Source: Capitulum mitella (lineage: Eukaryota > Arthropoda > Thecostraca > Pollicipedomorpha > Pollicipedidae). From it: a DNA stretch of 64,000 nucleotides. The notes under the pieces are model-generated. The model worked only from the letters and a program-made list of their open reading frames with translations, did no database searches and was not told the origin of the DNA. The translations under genes and the position numbers were made by a program. The DNA lies in assembly GCA_030062745.1 (NCBI GenBank), contig CP099848.1, forward strand, positions 18,711,081-18,775,080. The letters run 5' to 3'. Below are positions 47,385 to 58,803 of this stretch, piece after piece. Within the stretch, counting starts at the first letter, position 1; every line of letters begins with the position of its first letter.

Positions 47385-49736
47385 CCGGATTGTTTTTGAG
47401 CAGTAGAAATGTATTTGTCTGTCGACCGCTAAGCCCTCTTTGTACCATACCTATCTTTTACACTGATAAGCATGATTTGGCGTATTTATGTATCTTCTAC
47501 AGGTTCGAATGAGCGCAGTTTCACCTGTACTTTGCACCATGCCTCGGCTAGCAGCACAGATAAATATACCATGTCCAACGCTGAAGTAGGTCTGCGATAG
47601 AAGTTTTCGAAACAAAGTATCGAGTTATCGCATCCTCGGGGCGTGTCGGCGCAAGTGGCACCCAATCAGATGTTGATCAGAGGAATGCCCGAGTGGGGAC
47701 AGTGCCTGGTGGTGGTGCCACCTCTGACGTTGGCACTCTTCGTGATCGTCGCAGCAATTTTCCTAATGCCCGGCCGGCTCGACCGAATGGCGTGGAGTCG
47801 TCCATGCACGGCGCTCCTTTCCGAGAATAGCTGGACTCCGCTGCCTTTGTTCAGACCCTGGATTGTGAGGCGCTGCGGGGCCAGCCGTGCGATGGCGGCC
47901 TCAGCTCCGTCCGCGAGAGGAACGGTGTGGACACCGAGCTCGGGTCTGCCTGGTCGCTGCCAGGCGTCAGCGGGACGTGGGGCCGGTCGGACATGGGGCC
48001 GGTCGACCCGCGCAGTTTGATGAGACGTCAGGCTGACCGTGTCAGCCGAGCAGTGCGCGCGGAACTGCCGCCCGGCCGTCGGTCGGAGGGCGTTATCAGG
48101 TGCGCCTCGCCGCCGCCGCTGGTCTGGTGTCGGCGTGGCTCTGCGGAGCCGCCTTATCGGCCGGACGTGGCGTCCGCCCTGCTGGTCAGAGTCAGTCGTG
48201 GGCGGCCGGCGGGGCGGTCGGACCCCGTCGGTCGCGGCGAGAAGTGAGACCAGGCGCGATATTGCGGACGGATGGCCCATTACCATTCACCGATGCTGCT
48301 GCTGCGGACATCGGGCCGATCGGGCGCCGAAAATGCCACCAGTGGGCGGTGCGGTCGGCCTGCAGAGAGGGCGCCACGTCTGCCGAGGGGTGCTGCAGGT
48401 ACGGTGTGGGCCTCTGACGAGAGAGGATCGCAGAGAGGGCGCCACCGGTCCTGGGTGGCTTGGCAGGGCAGTGTGCGTCGGTTATGAGGCACGCATTAAT
48501 CGGATGGGACGAAAACGGTATACAAGGATAGTTCTTTTGGTCTGTCCACAACGCGGGTTTTAATAAAAGGCCATTGGGGGAGCCAGACTACTGTGGCATT
48601 GCGCCCTGTGTGATTCACCCACTGAATTGGTTGCAGTAGTATGTAAAATAGTAAATGATCTAGGTGAACGAATGGGAGCTGTACAGAACAGGGTGATGGT
48701 CCCAATCCAGGCTTTCGTCATCCGTAGAGATGGAATTAATAAAAAAGGGTAATAAACCTTTAATGGCAAAGAAGGAATGATCCCAACTAATTGTGGGATT
48801 CAGGGATAGACGCCGAATCGTGCTGCAATCCGTGTGGATGGTGATCAGTGATATATCAAGTACGTAATATGGAATGGGCGGATACTGTCGCTGCGGCCTT
48901 TTAAGGTGGCGAAAAAATGTCGGCGAGGTGTGATTCTTGAAACTTTGCTTGCAGTACCAGACTGTTCTGCGGGATTTAAGCCCGGCCGTGTTCAGTTGAG
49001 CAGCGTTGGGACCAAAATGCATGCTAAGAAGGGCTTACCGGTTACAGCGTGGCCCAGATACGTGATGTGTTGGAAGGACCTACCACGCGATGCTGGGAAT
49101 TTTGATCTCACTCTGCTCCGCAGCACTGCGGCCTCTTATCGGCTGTCTGGGACTCGGGCACCCGTTCTGGGGCTGAACGCCACTGGTCTGCACGATTGAT
49201 TGATTGATTGATATTGGGTGTTGAGGCGTGCCTCGACCTTTTGGTCATTATGCGCCGCCTGTAAAGTCTGTGTGAGTTACGTTACGTTAGAGTGTATGTG
49301 GCGATTTTAAAGATAGCACAAGTGTTTCATTTAACGTTACAGGTTGAAAGAGTAATGAACGCAAGTGCTTTTTACGTTAAGTTGTGTGTGTGACAAAAAA
49401 TTTGGATGCCGCTGAGAATATCGGCATGGTGGGGGGCCTCCGTGAAGCGGGGGCAAGACGCGCAGGAGGAAGAGGAAGGGAGTCGCCGCCTCTGTTACTG
49501 TCAGCTACGTTACTTTGAGCCCTCCTGAAAAACTAGGAATTTAGGATTTACGTTTGATTTTGCCAAGGTGCCGGCACGTGGCCTACTCCTCGCGAAAAGC
49601 ACCGAGGGGTCTTTATCGTGCAGGCTAGGAGGAGATTGCCCACACCGCCTCTCACGCTGGCTAAACGTTCACCCTCTCGCGCCGGGTGTTGCGGAAGAAA
49701 GGAAGGAGTGAGAAGGATTTGCGGTGTTGTGTGGCG

Positions 49737-52139
49737 TTAGAGTTCTTCTGCTAGGTGTGTGTCATTTAGGTATCTGAATAGCAGCTGTAGTAGGTCTGGG
49801 TGCTGGTTACCCAGTAGGGTACACAGGGTGAGCTGAATGTTCTTTTGTTGGCAGAAGGCCTTCATGGGTCGTCTTTGTGTTTCGAAATCCCTACATTCCA
49901 GCAGGAGGTGACTTACGTTAAGTAGTGCGTTGCATGTGTGGCATTGTGGTGCTTGATAAAAGCCGTCCTCTAAGAGAGGTAGTGTGCATTGTGTGCGACC
50001 CGTTCTTTGTCTGGTGAGGACGACTTCTTGGCGCCTGTATTTTTTATTTGATGTGTCCCAGGCGCCAAGTGTGGGTTTGATATCGTACAGGTGTGCGTGG
50101 TGATGTTGTGTCCAGGTTTTCTGTTGGTGTTTACGGATGTGTTGTTGCAGGGCGGCCTTGCAGTCGTCGAGTGAAAATTTGGTATCAAAGCATGTGTCGA
50201 ATGCTAGTGACTGTTTCGCAATCTGGTCTGCTCGCTCGTTTCCTTTGATGTTAGCGTGTCCGGGTATCCAAAGGAAGGAAATGTCGTTTACGTTAGGGGA
50301 CACTTGCTGTTGTATGCAATCAATGATGTAGTGTGATGGGTCGGCCGTATTGCTGATGGCTTGTAGGACCGATTTTGAGTCAGAGCAGACAACTACGTTA
50401 ACCATGTTGTGTCGGATTGCCATGCGAGTGGCTATCAGTATGGCCATGGTCTCTGCAGTGAAGATCGATGTTTGGTCTGGGAGGCGGTTGCCGAGCTCGA
50501 AGCCAGGCGATGTGAGTCCAAATCCGACTTTGTCGTCGATTTTGGACCCGTCTGTGTATATGAATGATTTGTGGTTGTTAACAGTGGTGTATTCGTGGAA
50601 TTTTGCGAGTATCTCTGTTTGAGTTATGTCTGTTTTACGTTCTGTGAGAAGATATTCGATAGTGGGTGGTTTGTGAATCCAGAATGGCCTGAGGGGCGGT
50701 CTGGGTGCAGTGGGCGGGACGGCAAACTGAAGGTCTGCCAGAGCCGTGCTTATTTGGACTTGAAAAGGTGGGCGTTTGCGTGCTGCACGGCTCTTGTCTA
50801 GTCTGTCGTGTTTGAAGCAAGACTGTGCCGGATGGTTTTCTGTAGTCTGAACTGTCATGTAGTACCGACACAGTTGTTGTGTTCGTCTGATCTGTAGGGA
50901 TGGTATGTCCGCGTCGGCCAGAAGGCTGACAGTCGGGGTACTGTGCGATGCTCCAGTGGCTGCTCGAATGCTGTGATTTTGTATGGCTTCCAGTTTTTGT
51001 GCTAGGGACGGAGAGATGCTGTTGAAAATAAAGCTGTTGTATTCCAGAATGGGTCGAATGATGGCCTTGTAGAGTATGAGTAGTGTTTGTCTGTCTCCGC
51101 CCCAGTCTGTTCCTGAGAGGCAGCGGAGGATGTTGGTGCGTTTCGCGCATCGTTTCGTGGTGTGTTTGATGTGCTGTTGGAATGTCAGTTTTTCGTCGAG
51201 GTGGATTCCGAGAAATTTGAAACTTTTAACTTGCTCTATGGCTTCGCCATGGATGTTCAGGTTGAGGGTGAGTGGTCCGGAGGCGCGAGCGTATGCGACT
51301 ACTGCTGATTTTTCTGCGGACAGGGTGAAGCCCCATTTGTTACACCACTTTGCAATGTGGTTCAGTCCGGTTTGAACGGTGTTTTCGGCTTTGAAGAAGC
51401 AGTGGTCAGTGGCCCAAATGGCCACGTCGTCCGCAAAAAGTGAATAGTGTAGTGTTCTGCAGTGTAAATCGTCAAACATGTCGTTGATCATGATGAGGAA
51501 GAGTGTTGGTGAAATGACACTTCCTTGTGGAAGGCCCTGGTCTTGTGCTCCATAGCTGGGGGTGGTGTTGCTGCATCTGACCTGTACTGTTCTGTCCCGG
51601 AGGAAGTTCAGTAGAAAGTGTGCTAGGTGTCCGCGTAGACCTAGCTTGTAGAGTTTGTGTGCAAGTGCGGACTTGTGGACTTGGTCGAATGCGGCCGTGA
51701 TGTCTAAGTATGCTGCTACTGTGGTGCGTTTGTAATTCATGCCGTGTTTGATGTCGTGTACGATGCGTATGAGATTGTCTGCGGTGCACTTGTGTTTTCT
51801 GAAACCGCACTGGTGTTCGTCGAGCAGCTTTTTGTTTTCCAGAAAGTGTCGGAGACGTGTGTTTACCATGCGCTCGACGAGTTTGCTGGCACAGCCGGTG
51901 AGAGATATTGGTCTGTATCCTTTTGGCTGAGTGTGGTCTTTTTGGGGCTTGGGCAAGGGAATGATTATACTTTGTCGCCAATTTGGCGGAAAGGAGTCGT
52001 TTAAGAAGAGATTGTTAATGGCCGTCAACAGGTACGTTAAAGATACTTTGCTTAAGTGTCTGAAGAATTGGTAGTGAATGTCGTCCGGCCCAACCGACGT
52101 GTTGCCGCACTTGCTGAGGGCAAGGCGTAATTCATACAT
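49737..52139 (-). pseudogene. LINE ORF2, reverse transcriptase and RNase H part
   Basis: An 800-residue open segment. Reverse transcriptase motifs run in order: KGYRPISLTGCASKLVE, AYLDITAAFDQVHK (first catalytic Asp), GLPQGSVISPTLF, and LFADDVAIWA (catalytic FADD). RNase H follows from about residue 515: YTDGSKIDD, AETMAILIATRMA, VCSDSKSVLQA and WIPGHANIKGNERAD supply the D-E-D-H/D set. A C-terminal CHTCNALLNVSHLLLEC zinc-like motif is typical of the group. It is one part of an ORF2 broken by frameshifts and the nested element, so it is not a functional gene. Confidence 0.9.
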
Positions 52140-52863
52140 GGTGAATGGAGTGTTGTATATTTCAGTGTTGGTCGACTGAATGTTTGCGTTTGCCGCAAGT
52201 GTTTGAAGTGAGGTTGTTAGTGCTGTGTCGTAAGTGTGGTTTGCGTGTAATGTTGGTGTACTGAGTTTTGAATTACACCAAAGGTTGAATTACACCAAAT
52301 GAGGTCATTACACCAAAGAGACGTTGGTGTAATGAGTTTTAAAGTGTTCCACGACGTCGCCAGGTTCTGTGATGCGCTGATTGTTTATTGTCAGTGGTGG
52401 AAAGGGACCTGGCGGAGGGCGTTTGAGGTGGAAGCGTTTCATGAGTGTCCAGATGGTGCTTGTGGGTGTAAGTCTATTAAATGTGGCGGCATGTTCCTGC
52501 CAAGCTGTTCTCCTCGCTCCACGTATGGTTGAGCGACAGAGTGCTTTTGCTCGGCGGTACTCCAGGAGATGCGCTTCGCACATCACCCTTTTGTACCGCT
52601 TCAAAGCTCTGCGTCGCTTTGCGATGGCTTGTTGGCATTCCGGGGTCCACCAAGGCGCTGATGCCTTATTTCGGGTTTTTTTTTATTTTGGGACGGTGGC
52701 CTGTGCTGCTGAGCTGATGGCTCCTAAGACCTCACTTATGGTGTGGTCCGTTGAATTTACTAATGCGAGGTCCACCATAGCCTCGTAGTTTGGCCAGTCG
52801 GCCCTTTTCAAGTTCCATGTGGGTGTGTGGAGTTTGGTATGGTAGACTGCAGCGGAGCTGAGC
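52140..52863 (-). pseudogene. LINE ORF2, endonuclease-RT linker (frameshifted)
   Basis: Frames here continue ORF2: PNYEAMVDLALVNST, then past a poly-A slippage site (52,682-52,691) to APWWTPECQQAIAKRRRAL, the usual linker of this group, and on to WTLMKRFHLKRPPPG. The frame ends at 52,308, where a short TTACACC repeat appears. The RT frame resumes below 52,139. At least two frameshifts are needed. Confidence 0.75.
52250..52335. repeat. TTACACCAAA microrepeat within LINE ORF2
   Basis: ATTACACCAAA occurs at about 52,272, 52,289 and 52,308, followed by the inverted TTGGTGTAAT at 52,324-52,333 and a related GGTGTAATGTTGGTGTA just before. It sits exactly where the ORF2 frame is lost. Confidence 0.7.
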
Positions 52864-54078
52864 TTAACCCTATTCCCGGAGGGCTAGACGGTATGGCCGA
52901 TTCCCGGCAGGGGGGGGCGGATTCGGCCCCCCCTGAGATCTCGAGAACTACTTATTCGATTTCATCGCAACAAACGGCAATCGATTTGCCGTGACGTGAA
53001 CTACATTTTGATAAAAAGAAATTTTCAAAATTTTGAAATTTGTGGATACAGGGGGGCAAAAATGTCAAAATGGGGGGTACTTTTTGACTTCTAATAACTC
53101 CGTTGTTTATGGACCGATTTCGATGAAACTGGCATGAATCGAGAGATTATGGATAGGGCTTTTACCATGGGTATGCAAATTTGAAATTTTGAGAAAATTC
53201 ATAGGCGTTCACGGGGTTTCAAAAATAGGGGGATTAGTTTTCCAATAACGGAATGAACAAAAGAGGCCAAAACACTTTTTTAGCTTCTGCTAGTCATGTT
53301 ATGCTAAAGAAGTACAAATCGCATTACAATGTTTGTATAATGTTAGCATAGGCGGTGCCAGGGACATAAAAAAGGGGGAACTGTCATGGTCACACGTTTC
53401 TCAGATCAACTTGTGACCTTTGACCTTAAATGACCTCCAGTGACCTTGGGGTCACCTGGAATGATGTCGTGTGCATTCAATATTATCTGTAAACGTTTTT
53501 AATCGACTAAATTCACTCTATTCCAAAAAATTCATTTTTTGGCTTTTGCGATATAGGGTACGTGCACTGACATTTTAGGTCATAGCTCCGTGACCTGACC
53601 TGATATCAAGCTGAAACTTGGTACACAAGTAGAGGGCATCTTTCTACGTCATATATATTCCGGGTTTGGCATTTGAAAAAACGGCGCCGAAATTATTGCG
53701 AAAAAACAAATTTTGACTTTTGACCTTGACCTGACCTTGTAAAGTGACCTCAGATAAACAAAATTGCATATGCACATTGCCCAACTATTTAGCTATATAT
53801 TCATATAAAGTTTTAAGTTCTATCTTAAAAACTCTGTTTTTGGCAGACATTTTCCTTTTACCCTCAACATGGCCAAAAATGACCTGAGGTGCCTCCCAAA
53901 AACGTTGCCTGGCTCCGCCCCTGAGCAAAATAGAATTTCGAAATTTTGTCACGGCGCGTAGAAGGAATAGCTAGGAAAAGTCACCAAGTTTCGTGAAGCT
54001 GCGTCAAAAAGCCTGGAATTGGCAAGCAAAAAACCCGAGGGGGGGCGGATTCCGCCCCCCTGCCGGGAATAGGGTTAA
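52864..54078 (+). mobile_element. TTAA-flanked MITE, family A, copy 3 (nested in LINE)
   Basis: TTAA at 52,864-52,867 and 54,075-54,078, termini CCCTATTCCCGG and CCGGGAATAGGG (perfect). It interrupts LINE ORF2 between endonuclease and reverse transcriptase, directly after the endonuclease motif LSDHYPI. It is therefore younger than the LINE, which is itself younger than the arm duplication. DR1 motif TGACCTTTGACCT at 53,414-53,426. Confidence 0.9.
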
Positions 54079-54729
54079 TGTGTATTGGGTAGTGGTCGCT
54101 CAGTCCGGGGTCGTCCTCTACCGACCATTCAAAAAGATGACTACTTCGCGGGGTGCAGCACGAAATGTCTATTGCGCTGTCTACAGCCCCTAATCTGGGG
54201 TTGTGTCTGGTGGTGGCCCCGGTGTTTAGCAGTGTAAAATTTTGATTCTCGATAAATGTGTGCATCATGTGTCCTCTGTTGGTTGTTATGTGGCTTCCCA
54301 GCTGGGGTGGTGCGCGTTTATGTCTCCCAGAACGAGCACTGGGTGTGGAAGTTGTGAGATGAGGCTGGTGAGGTCGTGTAGTGTGGGGTCTGGTTCTGTG
54401 GGTGGGAGGTATATTGAAATAATGGTGATTTGTATGTGGTTGATTTTTAGGTTTATGGCTACGCAATTTAAGTGACTGTTTACGTTAATTCTGCTGTGGG
54501 GGATGCTGTTGGCAATGAGAATGGCAGCTCCCCCTCTTTTGGTTGGCCCGTTGACATTGTGAACGTGCCATGTGAGGTTTGGAATGTGAGTCCAGTGGGA
54601 ATCTATGTCTCGCAGATGTGTCTCCTGGAGGGCGGCCAGGAGCAGATTTTTGCGTTGTGTTAGTTCAGTTTTGAATTCGGTGAAGCGAGATGGAATGCCG
54701 CCCACATTCCATTGGAGAATGTGTGTCAT
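54079..54729 (-). pseudogene. LINE ORF2, apurinic-like endonuclease part
   Basis: Starts MTHILQWNVGGIPSRF, with the family motifs ALQETH, ISIYLPP and VLGDINAHHPSWE, then a frameshift near 54,290-54,310. In the new frame come GSHITTNRG, DSAIDISCCTP and LSDHYPI, the last catalytic motif, just before the nested element. All expected endonuclease motifs are visible across the two frames. The ATG lies 3 nt after the ORF1 stop (TAA ATC ATG). Confidence 0.85.
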
Positions 54730-54732
54730 GAT

Positions 54733-56371
54733 TTAAGACTTGGGGACTGGGGTGGGACGGATGCGGCGTGTCGTGGGGGTGTCGGACGCTGAATCCGCAA
54801 GGTTTAGGGGTCTGCGGACACGGCGTCGGGTCATGGCTGGCGGTGTGACACGCCGGAACAGAGAGGTGGTGCTGGTTTTGGATCGGGTGATTGGTCCGGC
54901 TTGGGGCTCAGTCTGGCAGGCCACGTTTGCTGTGGATGGTCTGTCACACTGAGCCCCGGTGGATGTCGTGGAGGCGGGAGCGGGGGTCTGAGAGGATTTG
55001 GATTGGGGCTTTCTTGGGACTTGGTGGGGGAGGGGTTTGGGCCCGGGTGGGGGGGAGGGGAACTGGGTGGAGGAGAGGAGTTTGAGACCTGGGGTTGGGC
55101 GAGTGGGTTGGTGGGGTGCGGTCATCGGGAAAGGGTATGGCCACTCTGGGCGGCCGGTTGGGGGCTGGAGCGACCGTGGGTGGGGGGATGGGGGAGCAGG
55201 CCTGGCTTCGCTCCGGGGGTGCGTCGCCAGGCCCAGGGGGGGGGGCGAGGGGAAGGTGTGGGGGATGAGGGAGCAGGCCTGGCTTTGCGCCTGGAGCGCG
55301 TCGCCAGGCCCAAGGGGGGCCAAGGGGAAGGAAGTGCTGAAGGGATCGGGGATGGGGAGGGTGAGGGAGCAGACCTGGCCTTGCGTCGGGGGCGCATTGC
55401 CAAGCCTGGGGGATGCCAGGAGGGGGGTGGAGGAGGGGACGACGTTGGAGGGAATGGGGATCGGGAGGGTGGGGAAGGAGGCCTGGTCGCGCTCTCGCGG
55501 AGCCAGGGCCGGTGCGGAGGGGTGGGTGAGGGGGACGGGGCGGGAAAATCGGACGTCGGACGGCCGGGGCGGGAGGCGGGAACGGTGGTCCGGTGGCGGG
55601 AGGCTGTCGGAGAGGGGTGAGGGAGGTTCAAGGACGATCGTGCGGCGGCGGCATAGGAGCGCCCGGGAGTGAGCAGCCGCCGTGCTGCGGAGAAGGATAT
55701 GTCCTTAATGGCCGCGAGCTCGTGGATGTCGCTTTCCCGCAGCCATACGGGACATTGTGGGTCGGAGGAAGGATGTGCGCCGCCACAGGCCGCACATTTG
55801 CGGACCGCGGAGGTGCACGTTGTGGTGGAATGTGGCTCCGCGCACCGAGCACAGCGTGCGCTGGGTGAAGCGCAAGCCTGGTCTCCATGGCCGTAGCGCT
55901 GGCAGCGGTGGCAGCGGACGGGACGGGTGATGTGAGGGAATACTTTGTGCTGGATGTCGTTCATAGTGATGTGTGATGGTCGGGTTTTTGTGGGAAAGGA
56001 CAGTGTGAGGATAGTGGTCTGCCTCCAGCGCCTTGGGGCAGAGAAAAAAGATGCTCCTGTTCCCTGGAGGGCTGCGGCGATGTCGTCGTGACTGGAGGAA
56101 TTAAACTCTGGCGTGTTGATGGTGCCTCGGCTGCTGTTGAGTGAGTTGTGTAGTGTGAAGCTGCACTTTTGTGAGTCTTTGTGTCTTTTGAGCTTGTCGT
56201 GCGCACAATGATGTGTTTGTGGTGTCTGGTGACGGTGAGGTTTTTGTGTTGTATGTGGTGTTCGAGGGTCTTCGTGAGGGTGAATGCCGACTCCTTGGCT
56301 ATGTCGTGAGTGGAGTCCGTGTAGATGCCAACGACGAAAGAGCCGTCGTCGGCGGTGGCAGGATAGGTCAT
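54733..56371 (-). pseudogene. LINE ORF1 (gag-like, three zinc knuckles), frameshifted
   Basis: An N-terminal segment starts at 56,371 (MTYPATADDGSFVVG). After a frameshift near 56,000 the frame enters LSFPTKTRPSHITM, then three CCHC-type knuckles: CHRCQRYGHGDQAC, CARCAEPHSTTTC and CAACGGAHPSSDPQC. This order is standard for ORF1 of Jockey/I-type elements, an RNA-binding chaperone protein. The C-terminal half is a Pro/Ser/Arg-rich tail with internal tandem repeats and at least one further frameshift near 55,250-55,320. It ends TPVPKS-stop at 54,733. Confidence 0.8.
55190..55510. repeat. Tandem repeats within LINE ORF1 tail
   Basis: Units beginning GGAGCAGGCCTGGCT-like start near 55,193, 55,271 and 55,367, with a more diverged fourth near 55,470. 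Each is followed by GCGTCGCCAGGCCC-type sequence. Spacing is 78-103 bp. They encode repeated GLATRSRRKARPAPS-like blocks. Confidence 0.7.
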
Positions 56372-57079
56372 GTTTTTGGGGAAGTGGTTGTGTTTTGTTA
56401 GTGGTTGTGGGGCACTAGTGGCCCCAGAAAGAGAAAGACCGGCTTCGTTGACCCCTTAGGCCCAGGCGTTAGCCCAGGGGCCTACCTGCCCTGGCCGCAT
56501 TGGCCCCAAACAGGGGAGTATACACCGTTAGGTTTCCACCGGTTTGTTAGTAGATAGAAAAGAGAGAAAAAGAGGAGTAGGTTGGGGAGGATTTCCTGTG
56601 GTTTGCGACGGACGCCTGCTTCAGACCCCGCAGCAGCTCCGAGCCGGCTTACTGCGGGTAACAGGACGCCCTGAGAACGCGCCCCACAGGTGCCTCTTCT
56701 CTTCTTTCTTCTCTTTCTTCTTCTCGCCTTCCGCCGACGAGCTTCCTCCTCCGCTTCCCGCTGGCGAGTGTGGGCTGCACGAGGAGGCGTCAGCGCTTTA
56801 GCCGCTTGCCTCCGCGCGGGAACTCACGTAGAAGTCACACCGAAATTGTATAACTTGGGGTATGTGCTTACCGCTCAGTACTGTGCGTGTTCACGTTGGT
56901 AAGCACGCGGACAACGTTTTTCGGCTTATTCCCATTTCTGGTTACACTGGCACGAGACCTCGGTTAAAAAAGGAATGCTTTTGTCCCTTGTCAGTCGCAT
57001 TTTGCACGGTCCGTTGGGTGTTGGGAACTTTGGAAGGAAGACTGTAGCGATTTTAGAAGGTGGCTGTACGTGAATGGAA

Positions 57080-58268
57080 TCGACTGGCCACCCACGCCCA
57101 CGCCCGACTGGCAGTCAGTGCCATGGACACCCGACGGGGGGTTGTTGAACCCCCTCCGTAATTCGCGAACGGCCTGTTGCACGATGAAAACAAGCATGTC
57201 GTTGGAAAGCTCGTGACAAGTAGAGCTAGAAATTGGCGACATTTTTGCTTTTGGATAACATACAATATATAAGCCGTTTGGGGTCTATACCTGTTGTATC
57301 AAAGCCGATTGCATGAACCCGGGAAACAGCCTGGTTTTCAAGAGGTGTGATTCATCAAATCTATGTAGACACCAGCGCATTTTTAAAAGTTTGTAGATGA
57401 CGGTACACATGTAACTCCTCTGATTTGTTTAATATTTACGGGAAACTTTGAGTCAGACCTAGCGATTTTGGCGCCACTGCACCGCGCGCGTCGGTGCCGA
57501 ACGTGTGATGGAATGAAAAGGTACAAATTTTAGCGTTCCTTTATTCTGGTGAAATTAGCCTTGTCAAGCGTTGTTTCCTGATGCTAATTGTTCGTGTTGT
57601 AGTTTTCCGTGTTTATTTTTTTTTTAAAACTCATTAGTTATCCGCATACACAACTGGCGGTGGTTTATTCGCAAAAGCCTGTTTGTTTCCAAAATATGAA
57701 GTTTTTTAAAAATTTTCAAACTTGTTTGTAGCATTTGCGATTGTGAAACCAGTTCTGCTATTGTTATCCGTTCGTAGTCATTTATCGCTGATTTTGACGG
57801 CGGTGCATTTTCGCTCATAATAGTTATTGGTCACCTGACCTCAGGTCAGTGGTTGGTGGTCAATGATGCTTTGCTTAATGGCGACTATTTGATGTCTACA
57901 TCACTTCACACTTAGTCTTGTAAAAAGTTACGTCAGTTTCCCAAGAGCGACAACTGTCTTGTGTCTTGAAAAAGTGTCTTGAAAAAGGTTTGGCCTTTGG
58001 CCAGTGACCCAGACCGAAAAGAATCTGAGAGAACAGGACTTTTGCACGTATCATGACCTCTAATCCCTGAAAGTTCTTTTCAGTAACTTGTTTTCCGAAA
58101 AAATACGAGACGCTAAATTTCTTTGGACGTTGGTCCACTTAACGTGCACAAGAAAAGGCGCGCAAAATTCTGTGGCGCTGCGTTTGTTCGTTCTCCCGCA
58201 ATCTTTGGAAAGCCTCAGGTGGGGGGAGGGGGTTATCAGCTGTCCCTCGCCCAGCGGGGGCCGGGTTA
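57080..58268 (-). mobile_element. TTAA-flanked MITE, family C, copy 2 (right arm)
   Basis: Reverse complement of 31,391-32,606. TTAA survives at 58,265-58,268; the other end near 57,080 has lost it by mutation or deletion. It keeps TGACCTCAGGTCA near 57,836 and lies about 535 bp upstream of GCH1 copy 2. Confidence 0.7.
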
Positions 58269-58803
58269 AATCCTTGGCAATATGCATGTGACGAAATCAA
58301 ACGTACTCTGCGTTTTGAAAGCGGACAGCGTTTTGGGCCCTGCGAACTTTCCCATTGACCTGTTAACCCCGCGATGCACTGGGTTGATGCCTGACGACCG
58401 TGAGACCGAGATAATTCCACCCCTCCCGCATTCCAGCACCCATTCCATAACTCATCGCCAAGCTCTTACGCAACTCGACCGCCCTGTTGTGAAAGCCGTA
58501 CCACATGCGCACTTCCGCGTGCTCCCAGTGGTGCCTCGCACCCCTCCCCCTTTCGCACCCCTCATTCCCCTCCCCTTGTCCGGCTGGCGGTAGTGTCCGG
58601 GCGGCGGCGGCGGCGCTGTGGTGTGGGTCACCACGGCTAATGGCGGCTGGCCGCGGGCCGGTGCGGCGCACTTTCCCGAACGCGCCGGCGGCGGTGGCGG
58701 CGGCCGGCGACTGCGGCGCGCAACAGTCGCCGTCCGGCCGCCGCGGTCGATACCCAGTCCAGTCGGAGCGCCGCCCGCCGCCCGTCAGCCGCCCGTCGCC
58801 GCC
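58269..58803 (+). promoter_or_regulatory. GC-rich 5' region of GCH1 copy 2
   Basis: Matches 30,860-31,390 in reverse complement. CpG-rich, no TATA box seen. The GCH1 frame is open upstream from ATG at 58,618. Relative to copy 1 there is a 3-bp insertion in this upstream part that keeps the frame. Confidence 0.45.

Larger units (their letters stand above)
49196..56771 (-). mobile_element. I/Jockey-group LINE, near full length, with nested MITE
   Basis: On the minus strand: GC-rich 5' UTR (56,771 to about 56,372), ORF1 with zinc knuckles, ORF2 with endonuclease, reverse transcriptase and RNase H, then a 3' end of ATCAATCAATC repeats (49,195-49,212). A target duplication of about 11 bp, GGTCTGCACGA at 49,185-49,195 and GGGCTGCACGA at 56,772-56,782, matches 10 of 11. 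The left arm has the empty site at about 32,908-32,918. Removing the nested TTAA element leaves about 6.4 kb. ORF1, ORF2 and an RNase H together suggest the I, Nimb, Outcast or Loa lineages. Several frameshifts make this copy inactive. Confidence 0.88.

Noticed and set aside
54901-55672. Gly-rich plus-strand open frames.
   Set aside because: Antisense of the Pro-rich LINE ORF1 tail.
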